Shown here in pieces: positions 8,009 through 17,300 of a stretch of 64,000 bases of DNA. Numbering within the stretch: the stretch's first letter is position 1; every line of letters starts with the position of its first letter. The position numbers were made by a program, and so were the translations under genes. Under the pieces are notes generated by a model, which made no database searches, was not told where the DNA came from, and was given only the letters and a program-made list of their open reading frames with translations. Source of the stretch: Chloroflexi bacterium ADurb.Bin180 (GTDB lineage: Bacteria > Chloroflexota > Anaerolineae > UBA2200); the NCBI GenBank assembly GCA_002070215.1, contig MWCV01000006.1, positions 1-64,000 on the forward strand, read 5' to 3'.

Positions 8009-9398
8009 GATCTACAGTACTCTGTCCAGGCAGAAGGAGGATTTCGTTACCCTGGAGGCCGGCGTGGTCAAGATGTACGTCTGCGGACCGAACCTGTACG
8101 GTCCGGCTCACGTTGGCCATGCCATGTCCTACATCATCTTTGACACTATCCGCCGATACCTGCAGTACCGTGGGTACCGGGTCAAGTACGTGCAGAACTT
8201 TACCGACATCGAGGACCGCATCATTGAGATGGCTCGTTCGCTCAATACCACCGTCCAGGAACTTGCGGAAAAGTACATCGCGCGCTTTTACGCCGAGATG
8301 GACGCACTCAACGTCCTGCGTGCCGACTATAACCCCAGGGCAACAGGGGTCATCCCCAAGATCATCGAAATCGTTGCTGGCCTCGTGGAAAAGGGCTATG
8401 CCTACCCGGTTGACGGCGATGTCTATTTCCGTGTGACGCGCATGCCCGATTACGGCAAGCTTTCACACCGTGCGCTGGATGGCATGGAGGCCGGTGCCCG
8501 CATTGAGGTAGACGAACGTAAAGAACACCCGATGGACTTTGCCCTGTGGAAGGCCTCCAAGCCGGGTGAACCAGCCTGGGACAGCCCCTGGGGCAAGGGC
8601 CGCCCCGGCTGGCATATCGAGTGCTCCGCTATGTCGATGCAGTACCTCGGCGAGCAGCTCGACATCCATGGCGGCGGTCACGACGTGATCTTTCCTCACC
8701 ACGAGAACGAGATCGCCCAGTCTGAAGCCTTCACCGGCAAGGTACCCTTCGTCCGGTACTGGGTGCACAATGCCCTCTTGCGCTTGCACGAAGGCGAGGA
8801 AAAAATGACGCGCCACCTGGGCAATATCGTCAGCATCCAGGAGGCTCTGGACAGGTACAGCAGCGACGCGATCCGGCTGTTCATCCTCTCCTCTCACTAT
8901 CGCAGTCCGCTGACGTGGAAGGATGAGAACATCCTGGCTGCCGAGCGCGGAGTCGAACGCATCAAGGTAGCACTCAAGGACTGGACCGGCCATCCGCAGC
9001 AGAGCCCCGGAGACGCCCTGTGTGAGGAGGCCGACCGGGCACGCGACGAGTTCATTGCCGGAATGGACGACGATTTCAACTCTCCGCGTGCCATTGCCCA
9101 GGTCTATGAGCTGGCCCGGCTGATCAATGCCGCTCGCGATGCCCAGGCGCCAGCCGAGTCAGTCGCCTACGCACAGGGCATCCTTCACGAGCTCACCGGG
9201 GTGCTGGGCCTGACGCTCAAGGGAAGGGCTGCACCCAGTGAGGTCGAGCCTTTCATTGCCTTGCTGGTCTTGACCAGAAACGAGCTGCGGGCGGCCAAGC
9301 AGTTTGCCCTTGCGGATCAGATTCGCAACCGCCTGGCTGGTCTTGGCGTGGTGCTCGAGGACAGTGCGGACGGCACCGCCTGGAAATACACCGGGTAG
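7998..9398 (+). CDS. cysS: Cysteinyl-tRNA synthetase
   Basis: Class I aminoacyl-tRNA synthetase that charges tRNA-Cys. The 466-residue protein shows the zinc-binding cysteine 29 in YVCGPNLYG, the HIGH equivalent HVGH at 38-41, the zinc ligands HIECSAMS and HHENEIAQSEA, and then EEKMTRHLGN in place of the usual KMSKS-LGN loop. The start is a TTG at 7998 preceded by AAAGGAGA; it gives the family start (ALRIYSTLSRQKEDF). The KMTRH loop keeps the basic character (R for K) but is atypical. The gene lies between the kinase-like gene and rlmB, a common synteny. Confidence 0.96.
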   Translation: MALRIYSTLSRQKEDFVTLEAGVVKMYVCGPNLYGPAHVGHAMSYIIFDTIRRYLQYRGYRVKYVQNFTDIEDRIIEMARSLNTTVQELAEKYIARFYAEMDALNVLRADYNPRATGVIPKIIEIVAGLVEKGYAYPVDGDVYFRVTRMPDYGKLSHRALDGMEAGARIEVDERKEHPMDFALWKASKPGEPAWDSPWGKGRPGWHIECSAMSMQYLGEQLDIHGGGHDVIFPHHENEIAQSEAFTGKVPFVRYWVHNALLRLHEGEEKMTRHLGNIVSIQEALDRYSSDAIRLFILSSHYRSPLTWKDENILAAERGVERIKVALKDWTGHPQQSPGDALCEEADRARDEFIAGMDDDFNSPRAIAQVYELARLINAARDAQAPAESVAYAQGILHELTGVLGLTLKGRAAPSEVEPFIALLVLTRNELRAAKQFALADQIRNRLAGLGVVLEDSADGTAWKYTG

Positions 9399-9413
9399 AG
9401 ACTGGCATTCACC

Positions 9414-10160
9414 ATGCTGCAGATACTCTACGGGCGCAATGCGGTTCTGGAGGCCCTGCGGGCCAATCGCCGCCGTTGCACCAACATCACCATCGCTGAA
9501 GGCGTACACGAGCGGGGTTCTGCCGAGGCAATTCTCGCCCTGGCGGCGGAGCGAGGAGTGCCGGTCAAGCGCGTTCCGCGTGGTCAGTTGGACGACCTCG
9601 GACCAATCAACCATCAAGGCGTTGCCGGGCAGTTCGAGTCCTATCCCTACGTCGATCTGTCAGAGATACTCGGCGTATCTCGCGACACGGGAGAACCCCC
9701 TTTCCTGCTGCTGCTTGACTCACTTCAAGACCCGCAGAATCTGGGCACTCTTCTGCGTACGGCCGAGGTCGTCGGCGTACACGGTGTGGTGATCCCGCGC
9801 CACCGTGCCGCTGAGATCACCCCTGCGGTGAGCAATGCCTCGGCGGGAGCTGTAGAGCACCTGCACATCGCCCAGGTCACCAACCTGGTCAGGGCAATGG
9901 AGGAGCTGAAGGAAGCGGGGGTCTGGATAGTCGGCGTGGAGAACCTACCCGAGGCAGAGGACTATCACGCCGCCAGGCTCAACATGCCACTGGCGCTGGT
10001 GATCGGCAGCGAAGGCCACGGTCTGGGTCATCTGGTGCGCGAGCGCTGCGACCTGTGGATCAAGTTGCCGATGAAGGGCAAGATTCAATCACTGAATGCC
10101 GCTGTCGCCGGATCGATTGTGCTCTACGAAGGATGGCGGCAGCGCCAGGGCGCGCGCTGA
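9414..10160 (+). CDS. rlmB: 23S rRNA 2'-O-methyltransferase, TrmH/SpoU family
   Basis: The 248-residue product has the N-terminal ribosomal-protein-L30e-like substrate-binding domain (ILYGRNAVLEALRA) and the knotted SpoU methyltransferase domain with the three usual motifs: LDSLQDPQNLGTLLRTAE, LVIGSEGHGLGHLVRE and IKLPMKGKIQSLNAAVA. Members of this subtype methylate G2251 of 23S rRNA (RlmB), although tRNA-modifying relatives look similar. It begins 15 bases after cysS and ends the operon, 31 bases before an intrinsic terminator. Confidence 0.92.
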   Translation: MLQILYGRNAVLEALRANRRRCTNITIAEGVHERGSAEAILALAAERGVPVKRVPRGQLDDLGPINHQGVAGQFESYPYVDLSEILGVSRDTGEPPFLLLLDSLQDPQNLGTLLRTAEVVGVHGVVIPRHRAAEITPAVSNASAGAVEHLHIAQVTNLVRAMEELKEAGVWIVGVENLPEAEDYHAARLNMPLALVIGSEGHGLGHLVRERCDLWIKLPMKGKIQSLNAAVAGSIVLYEGWRQRQGAR

Positions 10161-10191
10161 GGATACATTGCTGGCTCTGCGTTACACAGAG

Positions 10192-10228
10192 AACGGCTCC
10201 GGTAAGGATGTAGCCCGGAGCCGTTTTT
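10192..10228 (+). terminator. Intrinsic terminator after rlmB
   Basis: AACGGCTCCG (10192-10201) pairs perfectly with CGGAGCCGTT (10216-10225), followed by a T-run. It sits between the convergent rlmB and permease genes, and could stop transcription from both sides. Confidence 0.85.
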
Positions 10229-10259
10229 GTATCAACGGGCAGCCTTCGCGCCTGACGGC

Positions 10260-11489
10260 CTACTTCTCGTAAGGCTTGCCTTCCGCAGCAGGCGGGGTAG
10301 TGCGGCCGATCAACCCGGCCAGAACCACCATCGTCACCAGGTAAGGCGCCATTCCCAGGAACTGGTAAGGCAGCTTCACGCCCAGGATTTGCAGCTTGAT
10401 CTGCAAAGCGTCGGTAAAACCAAAGAGCAACGAACCCAGGAACGCCCCAATCGGGTTCCAGTTACCAAAGATCATGGCCGCCAGGGAGATGAAGCCTTTG
10501 CCGCCAGTCATCACGTCCTCAAAACTGCCCACGGTCTCTAGCGAGAACCACGCGCCGGCCAGACCAGCAATCATTCCCGCCAGGATCACGTTCACGTACT
10601 GCACCTTGTAGACGTTCACTCCGACCGTATCGGCTGCTCGCGGATGTTCGCCTACGGCGCGAGTCCTCAGCCCCCACGGTGTGTAGAAGAGCATCAAGTA
10701 GACCAGCGGTACCAGAATCAGCATGAGGTACACGATTGGCTGGCTGCGGAAGAGCAGCGTACCCAGCACCGGAATCTGCGACAGGAAGGGGATCTTGATA
10801 ATGGGCAGCGTGCTGCCAACAAAGTACGCCTTGACCAGATAGGCCCGGCGTAGAAAACCTGATGCGCCTACTGCAAGGATATTGATGGCCGTGCCGCTGA
10901 TGATCTGGTCGGTCTTGAAGCGGATGCACATCAGCGCATGAATCAATGCCATCAGTCCACCGACCAGGATCGCGACCAGCACACCGATCCAGATGTTCTT
11001 AAAGTACAAGTTGGCGCCAAAGCCAAAGGCCGCCGCGGCCAGCATCATGCCTTCGATGCCAATGTTCACGATGCCGGAACGCTCGCAGAGGATCCCGGCC
11101 AGCGCACCCAGGGCGATAGGCGTGCACATGCGCAGGCTCGAGGCCAGCATGCCCACGATATCGATGCTTCCACCCTGTGCCAGCGCCGTCAACGAGGCCA
11201 GGATGGCCAGCAGGATGCCCAACACTACCGCAACGACCGATATCTTGGGACGTCTGGGATAGATTACCAGCGCCACTCCGGCCAGGAATGCGATCATCCA
11301 GCCTATGGACTTGACTGTCGACCTGGTTAGCACAGCCTTCTCACCCAGCTTTTCAAAGCCCAGGGTCGACAACCTGTCGGCAGGGATCTTGGCTGAGAAG
11401 TAGAGCGCAAAGGCGAGTCCAACCACCAGCACGAGCAGTGCCAGGACCACCGGGCGGGATAGACGGAACTTGGGCTCTTTCATGACCAT
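10260..11489 (-). CDS. Nucleoside-type ABC transporter permease 2 (NupQ/YufQ-like)
   Basis: The 409-residue membrane protein has about ten hydrophobic segments and the BPD_transp_2 signature ALGALAGILCERSGIVNIGIEGMMLA, followed by GGKGFISLAAMIFGNWNPIGAFLGSLLFG. These are hallmarks of the second permease in Bmp-dependent guanosine/purine nucleoside importers. An unusually long N-terminus (first 130 residues) adds extra membrane segments. It is the last gene of the minus-strand cluster, 5 bases after the partner permease, and ends before the rlmB terminator. Confidence 0.9.
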   Translation of the reverse strand: MVMKEPKFRLSRPVVLALLVLVVGLAFALYFSAKIPADRLSTLGFEKLGEKAVLTRSTVKSIGWMIAFLAGVALVIYPRRPKISVVAVVLGILLAILASLTALAQGGSIDIVGMLASSLRMCTPIALGALAGILCERSGIVNIGIEGMMLAAAAFGFGANLYFKNIWIGVLVAILVGGLMALIHALMCIRFKTDQIISGTAINILAVGASGFLRRAYLVKAYFVGSTLPIIKIPFLSQIPVLGTLLFRSQPIVYLMLILVPLVYLMLFYTPWGLRTRAVGEHPRAADTVGVNVYKVQYVNVILAGMIAGLAGAWFSLETVGSFEDVMTGGKGFISLAAMIFGNWNPIGAFLGSLLFGFTDALQIKLQILGVKLPYQFLGMAPYLVTMVVLAGLIGRTTPPAAEGKPYEK

Positions 11490-11494
11490 TCCTC

Positions 11495-12610
11495 CTATCT
11501 ACCCCAGCCGCGGGTAAAGACAATGTCGCGAATCTGGTCTTTGCTGCGCTTGATACGGTACAGTCCGCGGATGATCTCGTCAGCAGCGATAAAGATAATC
11601 ACCAGCCCTTGAACGATGTTGATCAAGTCGATGGAAATCCCCGCCCGAACCTGCATCAGCCCTGCTCCGTTGCGCAGGGCCGCCCACAAGAACGCTGCCG
11701 GGAAGATTCCCAAGGGATGGTTCTTGGCAATCAGAGCGATGGCAATGCTGTCAAAGCCGTATCCGGAGATAAAGGCCGCGGGAAGGGTGCGATTTGTTCC
11801 CAGCACCTCTCCCGTACCAGCCAGACCGGCCAACGCCCCGCTCAGCACCATGGCCAGGACAAAGTTGCGCGTCACACTGATGCCTGCGTAGTGGGCGGCA
11901 TCGGGGTTGGCGCCAACGGTGCGGATCTCAAAGCCGACCGTGGTTTTCCACAGCAGCCAGTAAACCACAAAGACAGCAGCAATCGCGATGAGCAAGCCTG
12001 CATGCACACGATGATCCGTCAGCAAACGCGGCAGGGTCGCCGTAGGGAGGATGTAGGGTGTACGGGGGATAGTCGACGTTCTATCTCTGAAGGGGTTCTT
12101 GACCACATAGTCCACGACCTTGACCGCGATATAGTTGAGCATGATCGCGTTGGTCACCTCGTGGGCGCCCAGCTTGGCCTTCAGGATGCCAGGAATGGCT
12201 CCCCACACCGCACCACCCAGTGCGCCGGCCAGCACTGCCAGAGGCAGATGCACCACCGCAGGAAGCCCTTTCACCGAGAAACCGACATAGACCGCGAACA
12301 GTGCTCCCATGTAGAACTGGCCTTCGGCACCGATGTTGAACAGGCCGCAACGCGATGCCAGGGCCACCGCCAGTCCGGCCAGAGTGTAGGGTGTGGCAAT
12401 AACCAGCGTCTCGGTAAAGTTGGTTACTCCGAACAGAGCGCCCTCGATCAACCCGCGATAGGCTTTCACTACGCTGGCCTTGGTGGCCCAGATGACAATA
12501 GCACCAATGGCCAGCGCGGTTACCACTGCCAGGACCGGAATGAGTTTCTCAGGGAGGCTACTCAACCACGAGGCAAAAGCCCGAGGTTCCTTCTTGGCTT
12601 CAGCGGTCAC
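11495..12610 (-). CDS. Nucleoside-type ABC transporter permease 1 (NupP/YufP-like)
   Basis: This 371-residue permease of the same family as its neighbour has the signature TLAGLAVALASRCGLFNIGAEGQFYMGA and AKLGAHEVTNAIMLNYIA, and GVSVTRNFVLAM-type sequence (GISVTRNFVLAMVLSGALAG). It would form the heterodimeric channel with the next gene. It starts with GTG at 12610, and the GTGA overlaps the stop of the ATPase gene by 4 bases, so translation is coupled. Confidence 0.92.
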   Translation of the reverse strand: MTAEAKKEPRAFASWLSSLPEKLIPVLAVVTALAIGAIVIWATKASVVKAYRGLIEGALFGVTNFTETLVIATPYTLAGLAVALASRCGLFNIGAEGQFYMGALFAVYVGFSVKGLPAVVHLPLAVLAGALGGAVWGAIPGILKAKLGAHEVTNAIMLNYIAVKVVDYVVKNPFRDRTSTIPRTPYILPTATLPRLLTDHRVHAGLLIAIAAVFVVYWLLWKTTVGFEIRTVGANPDAAHYAGISVTRNFVLAMVLSGALAGLAGTGEVLGTNRTLPAAFISGYGFDSIAIALIAKNHPLGIFPAAFLWAALRNGAGLMQVRAGISIDLINIVQGLVIIFIAADEIIRGLYRIKRSKDQIRDIVFTRGWGR

Positions 12611-14130
12611 TGTGCCGCCTCCTTCTTGATGCCAGCCATCAGCAGACCCAGTCGTTCGGGAGTCGCCTCCGCTGCCGGCAACGTATCGATGATTTGACCT
12701 TTGTAAAGTACGGCAATCCGGTCCGCCAGGGAGAGGATCTCATCCAGCTCCACCGAGATGAGGAGAATGGCCGCACCGGCGTCTCTTTGCTGAACCAGAC
12801 GCTGATGGATGAACTCGGTCGATCCGACGTCGAGACCGCGCGTCGGCTGAGCGGCGACAACCAGCTTGCTCTGGCGTGAGAACTCGCGGGCAACGATCAC
12901 CTTCTGCTGGTTGCCGCCGGAGAGATTGCCTGCCTGGGTGTATTCGCTCGGGGTCCTGATATCGTACTCGACTACCAATTTCCGCCCGTTCGCGTCGATT
13001 GCCTTGTTGTCCAGTAGGAATGCGTTTCTACAGAAGGGCTTGCGGTAATAGGTGCTCAGCACCAGGTTATCGACCAGAGGGTAGCTGAGCACAAGGCCGT
13101 GCTTCTGCCTGTCCTCGGGGACGTGAGCAACGCCCCGTTCAATGATCTCACGAGGTGAATACCTGGTGGTATCCTGGTTGAGTATCTCGATCTTGCCACC
13201 GGTAGCCGTGCGCAGCCCAGTGATGGCCTCCACCAGCTCCGTCTGCCCGTTGCCCTGCACGCCGGCGACACCCAGTATCTCGCCAGCGCGCACTTCAAGG
13301 CAAAGGCCGTCCACGCACATAAAGTGCCTCTCGTCCATTACCTGCAGATTCTCCACCCTGAGTACCACGTCACCGGTCCTGGGCGGTTTCTTCTCCACAG
13401 TGAGCAATACCTCGCGCCCGACCATCATCGAGGCCAATTCAGCCTCCGTCGCCTTGTCTGGCGTCGTGCTGCCGGCGACCTTGCCGCCGCGAAGAACGGT
13501 GATTCGATCGGCAACAGCAAAGACTTCCTTGAGCTTGTGGGTGATAAAGATGATGGACTTGCCCTGCGCTGCCAGTGCGCGCATCACCCGGAACAGCTCG
13601 TTTGCTTCTTGCGGAGTCAGGACCGCTGTGGGTTCATCCAGAATGAGGATATCGGCTCCGCGGTAGAGCGCCTTCACGATCTCCACCCGTTGCTGCACAC
13701 CCACGGGCAGGTCCTTGACCAGCGCGCCCGGGTCTATTTCCATCCCGAACTGGTGTGCGAATTCCTTGATTTTCCTGGACGCCGTCGCGCGGTCCAGGAG
13801 CCCATTGCGCGTCGTCTCCATACCGAGCATGATGTTCTCGGCCACAGTGAAAACCGGGATAAGCATAAAGTGCTGGTGAACCATGCCGATGCCCATACGA
13901 ATGGCATCTTTGGATTCGCGAATCTTGACCTCTTCCCCGTTGAGCAAGATCTGCCCCTCGTCGGGATGATAGAGGCCGTAAAGGATATTCATCAACGTGC
14001 TCTTGCCGGCGCCGTTCTCACCCAGCAGAGCGTGGATCTCGCCCTTCTCGAGCTCAAAGTCAATGTGATCGTTGGCCTGAACGCCGGGGAAGGCTTTGCT
14101 GATGCCACGGACTTCGAGGGCTAGAGTCAT
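12607..14130 (-). CDS. Nucleoside-type ABC transporter ATPase with two nucleotide-binding domains (NupO/YufO-like)
   Basis: The 507-residue protein contains two ABC domains. The first has Walker A GENGAGKSTLMNILYG, the Q-loop VHQHFML, a DLPVGVQQRVEIVKAL signature and Walker B ILILDEPTAVLTPQEA. The second has a degenerate P-loop (GVAGVQGNGQTELVEAITG), the signature NLSGGNQQKVIVAREF and QPTRGLDVGS. This is the normal design of RbsA/YufO-type importers for sugars or nucleosides. It follows the fused binding-protein gene after 177 bases that include a strong hairpin. Confidence 0.93.
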   Translation of the reverse strand: MTLALEVRGISKAFPGVQANDHIDFELEKGEIHALLGENGAGKSTLMNILYGLYHPDEGQILLNGEEVKIRESKDAIRMGIGMVHQHFMLIPVFTVAENIMLGMETTRNGLLDRATASRKIKEFAHQFGMEIDPGALVKDLPVGVQQRVEIVKALYRGADILILDEPTAVLTPQEANELFRVMRALAAQGKSIIFITHKLKEVFAVADRITVLRGGKVAGSTTPDKATEAELASMMVGREVLLTVEKKPPRTGDVVLRVENLQVMDERHFMCVDGLCLEVRAGEILGVAGVQGNGQTELVEAITGLRTATGGKIEILNQDTTRYSPREIIERGVAHVPEDRQKHGLVLSYPLVDNLVLSTYYRKPFCRNAFLLDNKAIDANGRKLVVEYDIRTPSEYTQAGNLSGGNQQKVIVAREFSRQSKLVVAAQPTRGLDVGSTEFIHQRLVQQRDAGAAILLISVELDEILSLADRIAVLYKGQIIDTLPAAEATPERLGLLMAGIKKEAAQ

Positions 14131-14247
14131 ACCTCTCTCCTTCGGCCGTCGATGTCGCCGACGGGCTCCACCGGGCCGTCAGTTGTCATAGCCGCACACG
14201 CATTGGTGAAGAGCCGGGGCCTCTGCCCCGCCTGTGTAATGTACAAA

Positions 14248-14284
14248 GATGGGTGCTGTATCGCTCAGCGGTACAGCACCCATC
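14248..14284 (-). terminator. Strong hairpin between the fused binding-protein gene and the ATPase gene
   Basis: GATGGGTGCTGTA and TACAGCACCCATC form a perfect 13-bp stem around an 11-base loop. On the minus strand it is followed by only TTTGT. Hairpins at this place in ABC operons usually stabilise the binding-protein mRNA or let only some polymerases through, giving excess binding protein over membrane parts. Full termination is possible but the short T-tract makes it less likely. Confidence 0.65.
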
Positions 14285-14307
14285 TCACTTCTTCCTAGGC
14301 TACAAGA

Positions 14308-17300
14308 CTAGAGCTTGACGCCGCTCGTAACCTTGCCCGCCTTCATCTCGGCGGCGATGTGCGTGAGCTGGTCCTTCACGGCCTGAGGAATCGCGCTCTC
14401 AGTGTCGTGATACGGCGCAAGCCCTACGCCATCGTTCTTCGACTCAAACAGTACGTTGCCGCCCTGCCACTTGTCCATGGCAGCGTTCTTGATGGCGTCG
14501 TACACTGCGACATCGACTCTCTTCATGGCGCTGGACAGCAGCTTGTTCGCCCCAGCTACACTGCCCTTGCCAAAGGTCGTCAGGTATTCGTCCTGGTCTA
14601 CTCCAATGACCCAGACACCCTGCGCCGCAGCACCCATGATGCCACCAGACCCGGTCGGCCCACCGGCGCCAAAGATCACGTCAGCCTTCTCCGCAATCTG
14701 GGACAGAGCAGCTTCCTTACCTCGTGCCGGATCAGTGAAGCTGTCAATGTACACACCCAGTACCTTTGCGTTCGGGTTGACGTGCTTCACACCGTTCTGA
14801 TAGCCACGGCGGAACTTGATCACCGGCGGAATCTCCATACCAGCCACAATGCCCACTACGTTGCTCTTGGTCATCAGGCCAGCCAGACACCCCGCCAGGA
14901 AGCCAGACTGGTCTTCGGAGAACACCAGACCGGCAAAGTTCGGCTGATCCGAGCCCTCATCCACACCGGCAAACTTGATGTTCGGGTACTTCTTGGCCAT
15001 CGCGGTCGTGGCATCATTGATCATGAAGCCGACCGTGATGATCATGTCGTACTTTTCCTTGGCGAACTGCTCGATGTTCTTCTCATAGTCGGTCGGAGCC
15101 AGCGTCTCGATGAAAGCGGTCGTCAGCTCCATCTCTTCCGCGGCCTTCATCATGCCTTTGTAGGCAAACTCGTTGAACGTACCGTCATTGACCTTGCCTA
15201 CGTCCGTGACCAGACCGACCTTGATCTTCTTGGCCATGAGGGTCTCGGCATTGACGCCACTCGTCACAGTACCAGCCTTCATATCAGCAGCAATCTGCGT
15301 GAGCTTGTCCTTTACGGCCTGAGGAATCGCGCTCTCCGTGTCGTGATACGGCGCAAGCCCTACGCCATCGTTCTCCGCCTCGAACAGTACGTTGCCGCCC
15401 TGCCACAGATCGATCACGGCATTGCGAATCGCACTGTACACGGCAACGTCGACTCTCTTCATGGCGCTGGACAGCAGCTTGTTCGCCCCAGCTACACTGC
15501 CCTTGCCAAAGGTCGTCAGGTATTCGTCCTGGTCTACTCCAATGACCCAGACACCCTGCGCCGCAGCACCCATGATGCCACCAGACCCGGTCGGCCCACC
15601 GGCGCCAAAGATCACGTCAGCCTTCTCCGCAATCTGGGACAGAGCAGCTTCCTTACCTCGTGCCGGATCAGTGAAGCTGTCAATGTACACACCCAGTACC
15701 TTTGCGTTCGGGTTGACGTGCTTCACACCGTTCTGATAGCCACGGCGGAACTTGATCACCGGCGGAATCTCCATACCAGCCACAATGCCCACTACGTTGC
15801 TCTTGGTCATCAGGCCAGCCAGACACCCCGCCAGGAAGCCAGACTGGTCTTCGGAGAACACCAGACCGGCAAAGTTCGGCTGATCCGAGCCCTCATCCAC
15901 ACCGGCAAACTTGATGTTCGGGTACTTCTTGGCCATCGCGGTCGTGGCATCATTGATCATGAAGCCGACCGTGATGATCATGTCGTACCCTTCCTTGGCG
16001 AACTGCTCGATGTTCTTCTCATAGTCGGTCGGCGCGAGCGTCTCAATGAAGGCGGACTGCAGGCCGAACTCTTCGACGGCCTTCATCATGCCCTTGTAGG
16101 CAAACTCGTTGAACGTGCCATCATTGACCTTGCCTACGTCGGTAACCAGACCGACCTTGATCTTTTTCTTGGGACCCAGCCCGGCTTCCTTGATGCAGCG
16201 ATCCGCATCTTCCTGCATCTTGACTGCTGCCTCAGCAGCGCTGATGCTTCCCGCGATGACGCCCTGCTGGCCCGGTCGTGCCGGATCCCAGAAGCAGCGC
16301 AACTGCGGGGCAGCGGGCATACCACGGCCGTGCGACAATTGTGCCGCGGAGCCCTGCAGGATTGGGTCGGACTGGATGATGGGCGACTCGGCGACCTTCT
16401 TGTTCGAGGGCAGTACCTTGAACTTTTCCAGCCACATTTGCTGGGCCTTCTCACCGCACAGGAACTCGACGAGCTTCTTGACCGCCTCGAACTTGGGCGT
16501 GCCCTTCTTCACCTCATTGCTAACCATGTAGTACTTCCCGGAGGTCATCGGCGAAGGATACTTGCCGGTTTCCTTGATCACCGGCATAGCAGCGGTGCCA
16601 TAGTTCAGCCCCGCCTCGGTGTAGCCACCGAGCGACCAGTCGCCATTGATCAAGAACGCGGCTTTGCCTTCCTTGAACAGTGTGTCGGCGGTGTTATAGT
16701 CGCAGCCGGGCGGCACGATTTTGTGCTTGTTGCTCAGGTCGGCCATGAACTGCAGTGCTTTGACCATCTCGGGGGTGTTCAGGGTCGGCATGTCCGTAGC
16801 GTCATCCAGCGCCCAGCCACCGAAACCGCCCAGGAACGGCGCCAGCCAGAAGGGCTCCTGAGTGTTGTAGACCAGGCCCCAGGTGCCGGCCGCTTCGTTG
16901 GTCTGAGCCTTGGCCGTAGCGATCAGCTCGTCCCAGTCCGCCGGCACTTTGGTAACCAGGTTCTTGTTGTAGAGCAGCATCAGGTGGTTGCCCGATGAAT
17001 CGGGGACGCCCCACAGGGTGCCAGCCACCACGCCGCCAGCCACTGCGCCCGGCAGGAGCGTGTCCAGGTAAGCCTGGTCCAACAGATCCTTGATGGGCAT
17101 GACAATGCCCATGGTGCTGAATGGGCCGGCAAAATCGTTGGGGCACCGAACTACTTCGGGGGCCTGGCCAGCCAGAGAGGCGGTCTGGAACTGCGTGCGC
17201 AGCTCCTCGTTCCCGTAGTGGGTCATCTCCACTAGGATGCCGGGGTTGGCGGCCATGAACTCGTTCAGCAGGGGGAGTAGAGCGCCGCTATCGCGGTCCT

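Noticed and set aside
11609-12697. Open frame of 362 codons on the plus strand
   Set aside because: Antisense to the nucleoside-type permease; Gln/His/Arg-rich shadow composition.
14513-15988. Tandem repeat considered as a mobile element or CRISPR
   Set aside because: The units are 540 bp, in frame and coding for a Bmp domain; there are no terminal inverted repeats, transposase or short spaced repeats.
14359-16998. Open frame of 879 codons on the plus strand opposite the fused binding-protein gene
   Set aside because: It lies entirely opposite well-supported binding domains, resembles no family, and follows from the codon bias of the minus-strand gene; the repeat makes it look longer.
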